Of a stretch of 64,000 nt of DNA, positions 1 to 10,050 are shown in pieces (the stretch's first letter is position 1; the number at the start of each line of letters is the position of its first letter). This stretch comes from Guadua angustifolia. Its lineage: Eukaryota; Streptophyta; Magnoliopsida; Poales; Poaceae. The stretch is taken from assembly GCA_036346375.1 (NCBI GenBank), contig JAYEVE010000231.1, positions 62,001 to 126,000 of the forward strand, given 5' to 3'. Made by a program: the position numbers and the translations under genes. The notes beneath the pieces were generated by a model. It was not told where the DNA came from. It saw only the letters and a list, made by a program, of their open reading frames with translations, and made no database searches.

Positions 1-151
1 TCTCAAGAGTAATACTAGTGCTTCGACTAACCCAAATAATGAGTTGGCGATAGTTGCCGTGGAGGAAGAGGAACTAACTAATGGGAATTCTGAAGAAGAA
101 GAAAATGCTAACATCAACGTCGATGATAACAATGTAAGTGACGATATATGA
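1..151 (+). other. Open reading frame fragment with acidic tail, cut by window edge
   Basis: One frame is open from the first complete codon to a TGA at 149-151, about 49 codons. It is rich in Glu, Asn and Asp, with runs of EEEE and DDNN, as in a disordered acidic C-terminus. It lies just inside a hAT-like terminus at 155-217 and in the same orientation, so it may be the tail of a transposon-encoded or captured protein. I do not recognise the protein. The start lies outside the window. Confidence 0.3.
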
Positions 152-154
152 CGA

Positions 155-217
155 GGTGGACAGGGCCTCCATATAAGTTTTCGCCCTGGGCCCCCGAAAT
201 CCCAGAACCGGCCCTGC
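155..217 (+). mobile_element. hAT-like terminal fragment
   Basis: The stretch contains GCCCTGGGCCCCCGAAAT and ends ACCGGCCCTG at 217. This resembles the CAGGGCCGG-type terminus of grass hAT elements. Related GGGGCCCGGGGCG-containing ends occur at 17,374, 38,720-38,804, 62,583 and 63,600-63,647. The other end lies outside the window. Confidence 0.5.
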
Positions 218-376
218 GTTATCTCAGATTTCATCTAGATGAAACTCCTCTCATCTAAATGAAACTCTCCTTATCTCTCTCATCATTAATTTCTTGCCAT
301 GTCATTATCTTTGCTTATATGGCATAGTATTTAATGATATTGAAACTCAAATGAAACTAGTACTAGGAATAGCCTT
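218..376. mobile_element. MITE fragment (ATGAAACT-rich), truncated
   Basis: The stretch carries repeated AGATGAAACT / AAATGAAACT motifs and ends in ACTAGTACTAGGAATAGCC, like the terminal part of a common grass MITE. Its left side abuts the hAT end at 217, so one end is missing. The assignment rests on motif resemblance; no target duplication is visible. Confidence 0.4.
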
Positions 377-647
377 AGAAGATGCCATACTGGTTTAAAT
401 TTAAAATATTTGCATCAATCTCGATGCAGATTTGATGGTGTTGATAGTTCATGTACATGTTAAAATACAACATTCGCAAACAGGCTGCGTCGTTGTTTCT
501 TGATTTAAGCTATGTCCAAGAGGTTTGATGGTCTGTCGTCTTCAACTACAGTAGAAGTACAGTTGTGCTGGAATGTTACTAGCTGCTAGCATATCGCCCT
601 AAACCCTATGTTCTGTTCCCCTTGATAATTTTCCCATTTACATGCAG
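377..647 (+). other. Intron of the lectin gene (3' part)
   Basis: AT-rich non-coding sequence ends in a pyrimidine-rich tract and CATGCAG at 641-647, a good plant splice acceptor directly before the lectin frame. No upstream lectin or dirigent exon is visible in 1-640. The upstream part of the gene lies outside the window or was displaced by the hAT and MITE insertions at 155-376. Confidence 0.5.
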
Positions 648-887
648 ATTGAATTTGGCTCTTCAGAGTTTGTGACGGAAGTTTCTGGAACTTACGGTCG
701 ATTTTTTCCGTTTGCCAATGTTGTTACATCGCTTACAATTGTGACCAACATGCGTAGCTATGGGCCTTTTGGACAGCCACAGGGAACTCCTTTTCGCGCT
801 CGAGCGCAGCAAAACGGCAGGATTGTTGGCTTCTTCGCGCGCTCGACTGTATATCTTGACGCGATTGGTGTTTACATTCACCCTTAA
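648..887 (+). CDS. Jacalin-related lectin, last exon (partial gene)
   Basis: The exon encodes the C-terminal half of a jacalin-like mannose-binding lectin domain, a beta-prism fold that binds sugars. Visible family signs are SGTYGRF near the start, VTSLTIVTN, YGPFG.P.GTPF, then GRIVGFFARS and the closing YLDAIGVYIHP strand before TAA at 885-887. In grasses such domains occur alone or behind a dirigent domain as stress-induced lectins. The frame is open and unbroken, and GC content is higher than in the flanks. The ATG at 642 is inside the acceptor CATGCAG, so I place the exon start at 648. The N-terminal half of the domain is not in the window. A truncated pseudogene cannot be excluded. Confidence 0.75.
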   Translation: MEFGSSEFVTEVSGTYGRFFPFANVVTSLTIVTNMRSYGPFGQPQGTPFRARAQQNGRIVGFFARSTVYLDAIGVYIHP

Positions 888-955
888 TTTCTGAATGTTG
901 GCTGCTGCTTCACTCTATTTCTTTGATCAGCTAAATCTTGTTGACGTCTTGTTGT

Positions 956-961
956 AATAAA
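956..961 (+). terminator. Candidate polyadenylation signal of the lectin gene
   Basis: AATAAA lies about 70 bases after the lectin stop codon, following a T-rich stretch. Position and sequence fit a plant near-upstream polyadenylation element. Confidence 0.45.
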
Positions 962-1428
962 TAAGAGTGCCCTCTTTGGCGTGCTCATGAGTCATGATCT
1001 CATCCCTCGCCAATAGAGGAACATCAGATTTAAGTTGTGCATACCGAAAATGACATCAAGTTAAGGCTGCTTGTGGTTGTACTTCTTTTGATGTTTTACT
1101 TTTGCTTGCTCGTAACTTAATTGTCCTGCTCCTTCGGGAAATATTAGTACCCCTCTATCTATGATTATAATGCGTATTACATAGCTCAATAAAATATTAA
1201 AAAGAAATAGACTACCTCTAATTATTATCTCTGAGTACTAATGCACGTATGTGGAGAATATAAAGTAAAACTATATATTTATTAAACGTATAGAGAGAAC
1301 ATCATACTAATTTTACATTGAAATATGACTTGTGAACGACATTATAACTTCTATTGCATTAAGTGCTGGGTTTTTTTTGTTTGTTGGCCTGTCATACCAG
1401 TATTGCTCTGCTTCATCGGGCGGCGTGG
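962..1428. other. Intergenic, no gene seen
   Basis: AT-rich downstream flank of the lectin exon. No credible reading frame or element end was recognised. Confidence 0.5.
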
Positions 1429-1483
1429 TTTCTAAGCCCATTAGCTTGCACCCCTGGAAATTTGGTGCTAATGGGCTTAGAAA
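1429..1483. repeat. Perfect 17-bp inverted repeat, 21-bp loop
   Basis: TTTCTAAGCCCATTAGC at 1429-1445 is the exact reverse complement of 1467-1483. A further partial copy, TTCTAAGCCCA, follows at 1500-1510. The arms could form a strong hairpin in DNA or RNA. No transposon ends or coding role are visible. Confidence 0.8.
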
Positions 1484-1678
1484 TCAAAACTTTGACAATC
1501 TTCTAAGCCCATGATCATCAAGTCCATTAGCTCTCAGCTTTGATTCCTATTTCTAGGCAAGGTTTTTTGATAGACGAATCCTAGACAAATACATAAACCG
1601 AGACTAATCGGCATGACGTTGGGCGGCGCCTATACACCGGGTGGCACCGTGTCTGATTCGGAATTTTGATCACACTTT

Positions 1679-1908
1679 GGGTCTGTTTGTTTCAACTTTA
1701 GATTCTCTACAAATTAATTCTGGATTGTGGTTGTAGAGAAGCTAATTCTCTAAAAGCTAAAATCCAAAAGCACATATGAAGTGAATTGGGGATTGTAGTG
1801 TATATGGATAGATTAGATTGTGAGAATCGAATTCTAGAATTAAACTGTTTGTTTTTTATTCTACTTTTAAGACCAGAATCTAGAATCAAAAGTTAAAACA
1901 AACAGGCC
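1679..1908. mobile_element. Tourist-like MITE, family with TIR GRGCCTGTTTGTTT, copy 1
   Basis: It starts GGGTCTGTTTGTTTC and ends AAACAAACAGGCC. It aligns along its length with the 232-bp copy at 13,951-14,182, sharing GTAGAGAAGCTAATTCT, AAAATCCAAAA.CACATATGAA and CCAGAATCTAGAATCAAAAG. No clean target duplication could be read, so the boundaries are approximate. Confidence 0.75.
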
Positions 1909-2589
1909 GCATCTGTAAAGTGAGCCGTGGGCCTCTAAACTTTTACGAGCGTGACACTTGGATCTCTAAACCGGATAATTGCACATTTAGTCGCCTAACC
2001 TTGTACAACTGCATCCATACTCAGTGGAGATTCAAACCACACTTAATTAGCAACTAATGATTGGCCATGCCACTGCTAACTAAAATTAAAAAGAAGCTTG
2101 TAAAAGTTACACAATGATGTGTCAAATCTTCCTTCGAAACCAAATACTAATTCTCAATGATGTCAAATGGTGATGGCATTGTAAAATTTGTGATTTCGAT
2201 TGAGCTAAGGTGTCATGCCATCTCAAATTACCAACAGAGTAGGATTTGGTTAATTGCTAACCCACTTATAGAACTTTATGTATATAATTATACAAATCCC
2301 AGATTCAGGGACACATGCCCGCGCAAGTTCAGGACCTGTGGCGCGCTTTACTCTTTAGAATTTCACGGGCTCTGACGCTTTACCTGTTTTTCAAACGTTT
2401 CCACTGGTATAATATATAATACAGATGTTAAATCCTGAAGTTTTTGCGCTTGCTTGCTCCGTCCACATCGTTTTCGAAGCGACACGGGTGTCCGCCTTCG
2501 TGCCGTGTTGCGTGACGTGCGTGCGTCCGTCCGCTTGACTCAGCCGCATGTACGCCTCAATTGTTTTGTCGTCGGTGGTTTCTACGTTC
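1909..2589. other. Non-coding stretch, nothing recognised
   Basis: AT-rich to about 2430, then GC-rich. Short frames here lack protein-like composition or conserved motifs. No element ends seen. Confidence 0.45.
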
Positions 2590-2690
2590 AGACGCGCGGC
2601 GCAGTGGTCAGCTCACTCACACTCAAGCCCGCGGTCCGCATTCGAGTCCTCACGCGCCTCCAGCTCCGGATTTTTGTGAGAACGGCACAT
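2590..2690 (+). repeat. tRNA-like sequence, probable SINE head relic
   Basis: GGCGCAGTGGTCAGCTC (2597-2613) resembles an A box of the TGGCGCAGTGGT type. CGCATTCGAGTCCTC (2637-2651) resembles a B box with the GWTCRANNC core. Spacing between the boxes is close to that in tRNA genes and tRNA-derived SINEs. I see no clear poly-A/T tail or target duplication, and the sequence does not fold as a complete tRNA by eye. Confidence 0.4.
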
Positions 2691-3549
2691 GGCCTAGCGT
2701 GTTTTGGGGTGCTGGTGCTGGTTCTTTTTATTCGCTGGTTTGGTTACCTCCATCCCTTTTCTCTTCCACAAGCAACGCTTCTTCTCCCGAGTGTATCACT
2801 GGTGGTCATCGGTAGCGGCGCTCCGTCTTCATTCCGTCCTTGCGCTGGTGCGCCTCTGCCTCGGCACTATCGCCTATTTTGCCATCTCGCTCCTTTCTCG
2901 TTTTCCTGCTCTCTGCTTCGTTAGTGAGCGGTTGTAGACTACGCGAGCCCCGCTTTCTGTTCTTGCCTGGCCTATTTTCTATTGCGCATGGATCCAGCCA
3001 CTATGGCTTGAGCTTGCCGTCAGGCCGTACTTCGTGGGAAGCATCCAACTGATCTTTTAGTCGGTTCGTCCTGCACCGTTGCTAACAGCGCTGGTTGATT
3101 CAGAGTAGTGTTGTATCTGTTTCATTGCCGTTCTCGTCCTCGTGTTGGCGCTGCGCATGCCACGCCGTTCTTTTCCAGAACCGATTTAGATAGTCAGGAG
3201 CATGAATATAATGTTCTTTCACAGTTTGCTCTCCATTTCATCTGGTTTTTCACAGTTTCACCTCCTTCCTCGACACCGCCGCCTCCTCTAGTCCTGTCCC
3301 CTCCCCACCGCGTGCCCTCCTTCCCTGACGCCTCTGACGCCTCCCCCCATCACCGCCTCCTTCCCCGACGTCGCTTGTGGAACTTACTCAATGATGATAA
3401 TGGGTATCTTGATGATTAAGGCAATTAATCTTGTGAAATAGGTCTTGAACCGGTATACTTCCATGTAAAGCTACTAGTAATATGATTTTGGCAAGAAATT
3501 ACTGAACTGTTATTTACATGCTAGTAGAAAACAGTTTGCTACAAGCCCC
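2691..3549. other. GC-rich non-coding stretch
   Basis: Several overlapping frames are open here on the plus strand (for example 2454-2924 and 3108-3419). Their translations are rich in R, S, P and L and show no domain. The open frames reflect GC richness and pyrimidine-rich tracts (around 3260-3360). I call no gene. Confidence 0.4.
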
Positions 3550-3894
3550 CTAGGATCCGTCAGATCCGGCTGCCGTTAGGGGTTCGACACCACACTCGAA
3601 GCCAAAGGCTTGAGCCGCCGCCATCTCCAGGCCGCCCGACGCGGGTGCCGTCATGCCGCCACTGGCCTCCGCTGCCTCCGCGCCACGGGCCCTACCAGTG
3701 CAAACCGCCACCACTGTCTTGCCCCTAGATGCACCGGGCCCCACCGGCTTATGGCCGTCCGAAGAGCCGAAGGGCGCGGCCTTGGTCAGCGCCGCTTGAA
3801 GGGCAGGGAGCGACGGTAGGGCCACCATGGTTGGCGAGGAAGCCAATGAGTCCATTGATACCGCCATGGGTAGCGAGGAAGCTGACGAGTCCAT
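3550..3894 (-). CDS. GC-rich 114-codon frame, possible captured gene fragment
   Basis: The frame starts with two similar copies of a 15-residue stretch (MDSSASSLPMAV and MDSLASSPTMVA). An Ala/Gly-rich segment follows, containing PFGSSDGHKPVGPG. I recognise no family. The GC content is far above the flanks, and it abuts repeat block A at about 3889. That pattern fits a gene fragment carried into a transposon-rich region. It could equally be a chance GC-rich frame; the opposite strand is also open in part. Confidence 0.25.
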   Translation of the reverse strand: MDSSASSLPMAVSMDSLASSPTMVALPSLPALQAALTKAAPFGSSDGHKPVGPGASRGKTVVAVCTGRARGAEAAEASGGMTAPASGGLEMAAAQAFGFECGVEPLTAAGSDGS

Positions 3895-5690
3895 TTACTC
3901 GACTTAGTCAGTCAAGCAAATGTATTAAAATTTTGGTCACATCCCCAGCCCTTTGAAAATGTAGAATTTTACGCCGAACTGAGTCAGTGGTCCAAATGAA
4001 ACGTAATGGAAATTACACTTGAGTCTATACTCTTGACCAAAGATGTGTTCAAGAAGGCAGCTAATTAAATTCTGATGAGGCCCTGTTTGCTTAATTCTTA
4101 CATGTTTGCTTCTGCCCCTCTCGCACGGCCGGCCCATATTGCTCAATGTCAATGTGAATGTATTTTTGTTGGCGGCGATCGGTAGATTTTATTCCATTAA
4201 TAATTTGAGAAGAGTATATTCAGGTTCCATAGCCTATGTACTTGATTCCCATATTGGTCTAGCTAATTAATGCACGCGCACAAGTAGCTTTAACATCCAT
4301 TTCCACGACCATGGTTTATAATACCGAATTGAGCTCGAAAATTGGCTTCTCACCGGTTTTGAAAATCATCAAAAATCATTACAAGCAAAACATCGGCTAT
4401 AACTACCGTTAACAACCACCCCCAGCGTAGGTGCCATACCAACCCGAGTCTACACTCAAGGGCAACATACCAACTATGATCGTAATTGGCAAGCACCGCA
4501 ACCATTATCGACCAATATAGTCAATTGGGCCAATCAAATATCTATAGTGTTATGGGACCAGTTTGGCATAAAGTCAAAATGAAGGATAACCGGCTATTTG
4601 ATGAATTAAAATAGAGAACCATCAACATAATCATGTTTCTCTATAAGACTAGAGTGAAAATAGATTGCCTAAGGTATTCTCATTCAAGAATAAGGATGAA
4701 GTGAAAGATAAATCAAAGTATGACAACTTTTAGGATGAACTGTGTATAGAATTGGATTTTATCTTGGAATCCATCAACATTTGAATAATAAAAGAGATGG
4801 AAGCACTACAAAGATTCATATGTTAAGACGATGCTGATCAGACAAGCAGTATTTCGAAGCATCTTGGATGTTTAGATATTCAATTACAAAATCTATAATT
4901 GATTGTACCTTATAAATATCGTTGCAGAAATATTTAAGGAGAAGAAAATTACCAACGACAAATACTAATTATGAATGTTCTTCCAAGAGAGGAAGAAAAA
5001 AAAATGTGGATCACACACCGTTCTTGATACAAATCGTGTATAATAGTCTATTATTATAGACAGTTCTTGATATAAACTATTTGTGATATAACTGTCTGTG
5101 ATAGGTTCTTCACAAATAGTTCAAAAACCATCTGTGATGCGTTGTATTATTAATGACATATGCTTTAAGATGGTTCAGAACCATTTGTGTTGGCGTTTTT
5201 AAACCGTTTGGAATGGCATATTTGTATTAGTGAAACCTCGTGGTTCCGAAATAATGTATCTAGACTCAGACAGAGCTCTTTTTCCAAATGACCTCGTGGT
5301 TCTGAAAAAATGTATACAGACCTGGATAGTATTGTTTTACAAAAAAATCATGGCTCCAGAAATTCTTCTCAGATCCGTAATCCCCGTTTTCGCAGAAAAG
5401 CCTAATCTTGTTCTCATTCACTATTTTACAAAAAGACCTCCCATGAATTCTTAAATTATGATTATTTTAGTTGTTTTCTGATTTTTTTTTTGAGGTTTGT
5501 CAAAGGAAAAATGTTCTCTATTAATCGTGGAGTTTGGTTTTGCTTTGTATGTTCTCTATTAAAATTCATCCGACAGCGTAGCGTGTAGCTATGTTTAGTT
5601 TTTGTTACATAGTTACGAATCAGAGGATGCTGGCACAGGGAAGTACCGAAACACTGGTCGTATTGAGTAGTATTGGCAACTAGAGGTGGA
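3889..5690. repeat. Repeat block, copy A
   Basis: Non-coding sequence begins around TTACTCG.CTTAGTCAGTCAA and matches three other stretches: B (about 6594-6824), C (7262-10,050, interrupted) and D (10,162-11,010). Shared landmarks are the CACTTGAGTCTWTACTCTTG stretch, GGCGATCGGTAGATTTTATT, TTCTCACCGGTTTTGAAAAT and a CACTA-type end at 5232. Copy A lacks about 76 bases present in C and D between CACGGCCGG and CCCATATTG near 4131. No protein-coding capacity is evident. Confidence 0.75.
4990..5232 (+). mobile_element. 3' end relic of a CACTA-type element (in block A)
   Basis: The stretch ends TTTGTATTAGTG at 5232, the complement of CACTAATACAAA. It carries subterminal copies of ACTGTCTGTGATA and AACCATTTGTG. 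The left terminus is absent. A diverged copy ends at 9582 in block C, so this end was already there when the block was duplicated. Confidence 0.55.
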
Positions 5691-6160
5691 CGTCGTACCG
5701 AGCCGAGCTAATCTGACATAGGTTTATGGTGCTTCGGGTCTAAACCGTGCCAGGCTGCACCAGCCCATCGTGCTCGCCGTGTCGGGCTGGCCCAGCTCGC
5801 TTTTGGTGAGCCAAGGCATGACCTATTTGCGCTTCATGCATGCTTCGCGCCGTGCCGACCCAGGTCCGGCCCATTTATACTATTGCTACAAGAGAAAATG
5901 ACCATGGATTAATTTCTTTCTTTATCTGACTAGGATTTCCTTTTTCTCCGATCGAAATAAAATCCTATAGTGTATATTCTTCTCGATTTCCTTGATTCGG
6001 TTGCTCCTTCCAATCACATGCAAGCTGCCATGCATTTACTCCTTGATTTGCCGCCCACACATACAACGTATACATGCATTCCCTTCCTTTTCTCTAGTCC
6101 ATCCAGAGTTTTCTTCTTTTACTCCTTGATTTGATAACTCACACATACAACGCAGATATG
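5691..6160. other. Non-coding; GC-rich GCCGGGCTGGCCC-type repeat
   Basis: 5691-5870 is made of GCCGAGC / CGGGCTGGCCCAGC phrases, which recur at 6150-6360 and 6826-7040. The remainder is T-rich. No gene seen. Confidence 0.45.
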
Positions 6161-6824
6161 CACGGGCTGTTTCGGGCTATGCTGGCCTGAACACGGCTAG
6201 GATTGTCTGGCCGGGCCGAGCCGGACCGCCCATCGTGCCCGATTGGTATACCCGGCATGGTCCGAACATGCCGTGCTGGTCTGCTCCATTTAGAACAATT
6301 CTGTACCAGACCGTGGGTTGGGCTCAACCGGACGTGTCTGATGCCGGCTCAAAATAGCCCGGCCTAGCAACACTGGCAGGAGGGAGCCACGTAAGCATTT
6401 CTTTCTTCTAATACCAACACTAGACAGGTCATTGCTACCAAAGAAAAAAAGCCCAGAAAATGCATGGAAAGTTGTACAGCTAGCTAGCTCTCTGTCTGGT
6501 CTTGCTGTGATGGTACACACAATCCAATTTCTGCGAATAAATAAGTTCGTTTGCGTAGACTGACTTTAGCGTGGTTAGCCATCATTCAGACATGATTTAC
6601 TCGGCTTAGTCAGTCAATGAGCAAATGTATTAAATTTGTGGTCACATCCCCAGCCCTTAGAAAATGTAGAAATTTACGCAGAACTGAGTTAGTGGTCCAA
6701 ATGAAACCTAATGGAAATTACACTTGAGTCTTTACTCTTGACCAAAGATGTGTTCAAGAAGGCAACTAATTAAATACCGATGAGGCCCTGTTTGATTAAT
6801 TCTTTTTTAAAAAAAGATTGGCGC
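6161..6824. repeat. 0.66-kb tandem duplication, unit 1 (contains block B)
   Basis: GCACGGGCTGTTTCGGGCT begins near 6161 and again near 6826. Both units run through CACTGGCAGGAGGGAGCCAC, ATAAATAAGTTCGTTTGCG and the start of the repeat block. Unit 1 stops at about 6824, inside the SINE tail motif TTTTTTAAAAAAAGATTGG. Confidence 0.75.
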
Positions 6825-8147
6825 ACGGGCTGTTTCGGGCTGCGCTGACCTGATCACGGCTCAGATTGTCTGGCCGGGCCGGGCCGAGCCGAACCGCCTA
6901 TCGTGCCCGATTGGTAGGCACGGCACGATCCAAACGTGTCGTGCTGGCCCGCTCCATTTAGAACAGTTTTGTACCAAACCGTTGGTCGGGCTCAACCGGG
7001 CGTGTCTCGTGCAGGTCCAAAATAACCCGGCCTGACAACACTGGCAGGAGGGAGCCACGTAAGCATTTCTTTCTTCTAATACCAACACTAGACAGGTCAT
7101 TGCTACCAAAAAAAAAAATGCCCCGAAAATGCATGGAAAGTTGTACAGCTAGCTAGCTCTCTGTCTGGTCTTGCTGTGATGGTACACACAATACAATTTC
7201 TGCGAATAAATAAGTTCGTTTGCGTAGACTGACTTTAGCGTGGTTAGCCATCATTCATACATGATTTGCTCGGCTTAGTCAGTCAATGAGCAAATGTATT
7301 AAATTTGTGGTCACATCCCCAGCCCTTAGAAAATGTAGAAATTTACGCAGAACTGAGTCAGTGGTCCAAATGAAACCTAATGGAAATTACACTTGAGGGC
7401 CTGTTTGGAAACACAATATTTTTATGGCTTCTAGGTAATACCATGGTATATGAGAATACTATGGTATTTTATACCATGAGTTGTTTAGTTGTCTTTCAAA
7501 AATCTATGTTTCAAAAACTATGGTATTGCTAATACTATGGTATTTTTGGAGTATTGGAAACTCCAGTCCAGACCAAAATTTTTTCAACGAGCAAGCGTTG
7601 CTAGCTCTGTCGTGACCCTTTTTTCCAACTTAGGTATTGCCTGTTCGCTACCTGTTCAGGCTCTGTTTCTCTGGCTAAACTACCATGAGCTACTGCCTCT
7701 TTTCCATAATCATGCTTGTTTATCTTGTATGGTAATAAATCGCATCCATCCATCACGTTGGTCCGGTAATTTTTCTGTATTCAGCTGACATGGCTGGGCA
7801 TCATCGGTAATTCTGACCGTTGTGTTCACCAAATACAGTAACGTTTACCACACCTTGTGAAATGAAAATTGACATCTTTTTTTGTCATAGTCAATACTTT
7901 GATAAGTATGCCAGCCAAAAGAACCATGAAACCAAACAGTTGGTAGTTCCAAGAAATACCATAGTTTTAATGGAGTTATGTAAAACCATGGTATTTATGT
8001 CAAAGCAATTGTAGACCATGGTATTTCAAAACCATAGTTTTAGAAAACTCTAGTTCCAAACAGGCCCTGAGTCTTTACTCTTGACCAAAGATGTGTTCAA
8101 GAAGGCAACTAATTAAATACTGATGAGGCCCTGTTTGATTAATTCTT
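6825..8147. repeat. Tandem duplication unit 2, leading into repeat block C
   Basis: This is the second copy of the 0.66-kb unit. It is interrupted by the 671-bp MITE at 7397-8067 and then continues across the SINE at 8148-8360 into block C. The short frames seen in it are not conserved between the units, so it is non-coding. Confidence 0.7.
7397..8067. mobile_element. Tourist-like MITE, 671 bp, 14-bp TIRs, TSD TGA
   Basis: The element opens GGGCCTGTTTGGAA and closes with its exact reverse complement. It is flanked by TGA at 7394-7396 and 8068-8070. Blocks A, B and D have the uninterrupted site CACTTGAGTC, which proves the insertion. The ends are rich in ACTATGGTATTT / ACCATGGTAT inverted motifs. 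The TIR and 3-bp TSD fit PIF/Harbinger. No transposase frame; non-autonomous. Confidence 0.85.
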
Positions 8148-8378
8148 TTTTAAAAAAGATTGGCCAAGACCGCTAACATGCATTATAGAAGAAAAAACAC
8201 AAATGAGCTACAAACGCGTACACACACCCCTCGACATGCACCTACGTATGCAAACACGCGTCTGCACTCGTCTTTACGCAAAACGCCGAGTTCGAAACTC
8301 GAACCCAGATCGGCTGGGTGCCAAACTGCCTCCCACGCTACTGGGCTAAGCCTCAGTCCTCCTGTTTGCTTAATTCTT
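8130..8378 (-). mobile_element. tRNA-derived SINE (minus strand) with 18-bp target duplication
   Basis: The SINE body is 8148-8360. It is flanked by CCTGTTTGATTAATTCTT (8130-8147) and CCTGTTTGCTTAATTCTT (8361-8378). Blocks A and D carry one uninterrupted copy of this site. On the minus strand an A box TAGCCCAGTAGCGTGG (about 8348-8333) and a B box GGGTTCGAGTTT (8306-8295) lie near the 5' end. The 3' end is a short T/A tail (CTTTTTTAAAA). All hallmarks of L1-type retroposition by a Pol III-transcribed SINE are present. Confidence 0.85.
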
Positions 8379-10050
8379 ACATGTTTGCTTCTGCCCCTCT
8401 CGCACGGCCGGCACTGCGCACCTGTCAGGTGCCCCATGCTCTTCTGGAACGGCCTGTGTAAGCTACCATCAGTGCCCACGTTGCCCATATTGATCAATGT
8501 CATTGTGAATGTATTTTTGTTATCGGCGATCGGTAGATTTTATTCCATTAATAATTTGAGAAGAGTACACATTCACGTTCTATGTAGCCTATGTACTTGA
8601 TTCCCTGGGTTGGTCTAGCTGCAATGCGCGTGCGCAAGTAGCTCCAACATCCATGTCCACGGCCAGGATTTATAATACCGAATCGAGTTCAAAAATCGGC
8701 TTCTCACCGGTTTTGAAAATCATAAAAATCATTAGAAGCAAAACATCGGCTATGTATACCCTTAACAACCAAACCCAGCGTAGTGCCATACGAACCCGAG
8801 TTTACACTCAGGGGCAACATACCAGCTATGATCGTAATTGGCAAGCACCACAACCACTATCGGCCAATATAGTTAATTGGACCGATCAAATATCTATAGT
8901 GTTATGGGACCAGTTTGGCATACAACCAAAATGAAGGATAACCGGCTATTTGATGAACTAAAATAGAGAACCATCAACATAATCATGTTTCTCAAGATTA
9001 GAGTGAAAATAGATTGCCTATGGTATTTTCTTTCGGAAATGAGGATGAAGTGAAAGATAAATCAAAATATGACAACTTTTAGGATAACCTGTGTATAGAA
9101 TTGGATTTTGCCTCGGAATCTATCAACATTAGAATAATAAAAAAGATGAAAACGCTACAAAGATTCATACATTAAGACGATTCTGATCAGACAAGGTGTA
9201 TCTCGAAGCATCTTGGATGTTTAGATATTTAATTACAAAATCTATAACTGATTGTATCTTGTAAATATCGTTGTAGAAATATCTAAGGAGAAAAAAAATT
9301 ACCAACAACAAATACTAATCGCGGAAGTTCTTCCAACAGAGGAAGAAAAAACGTGTGGATCACACACCGCTCTTGATACAAATCGTCTATAATAGCCTAT
9401 TATTACGGATAGTTCTTGATATAAACTGTTTGTGATATAACTATCTGTGATAAGTTATTCACAAATAGTTCATAAACCATCTATGATGCGTCGTATTATT
9501 AATGACATATGCTTTAAGACGGTTCAAAACCATTTGTGTTGATGTTTTTGAATGGTTTGGAATGGCTTATTTTGTATTAGTGAAACCTCGTGGTTCCGAG
9601 ATAATGGATTTAGACTCTGACAGAGCTCTTTTGCAAGATAACCTCGTGGTCCAGAAAAATTGTATACAGATCTAGCTGGACCGAATTGTTTTGCAGAAAA
9701 AAAAAGTTATGGTTCCAGAAATTCTTCTCAGATCCATAATCCTCGTTTTCACAGATCAAAAGCCTAATTAATCTTGTTCTCATTCACTATTTGTGCAAAA
9801 AGACCTCCCATGAATTCTTAAATTATGATTATTTCAGTTGTTTTTCGATTATTTTTAGGTTTGTCAAAGGGAAAATGACATCCATCGTGGAGTTTGGTTT
9901 TGCATTGTAAGTTCTCTATTAAAATTCATCCGATAGCGTAGCGTGTAGCTATGTTTAGTTTTTGTTACACAGTTACGAATCGGAGGATGCTGGCCTTTAT
10001 AATAAGTGCCGAAACACTGGTCGTATTGAGGAGTACTGGCACCTCAGGCA
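8379..10050. repeat. Repeat block, copy C (main part)
   Basis: Aligns with block A from TTGCTTCTGCCCCTCTCGC to CCGAAACACTGGTCGTATTGA, with scattered substitutions and small indels. It includes a CACTA-type end TTTGTATTAGTG at 9571-9582. Non-coding; frames are broken at different places in A and C. Confidence 0.75.

Noticed and set aside
2454..2937. Overlapping plus-strand reading frames up to 156 codons
   Set aside because: Arg/Ser/Leu-rich translations in several frames at once, no domain, and a tRNA-like repeat lies inside. GC-rich artefact.
8160..8600. 146-codon plus-strand frame
   Set aside because: Crosses the SINE and both target duplications, so it arose by insertion; not conserved in blocks A and D.
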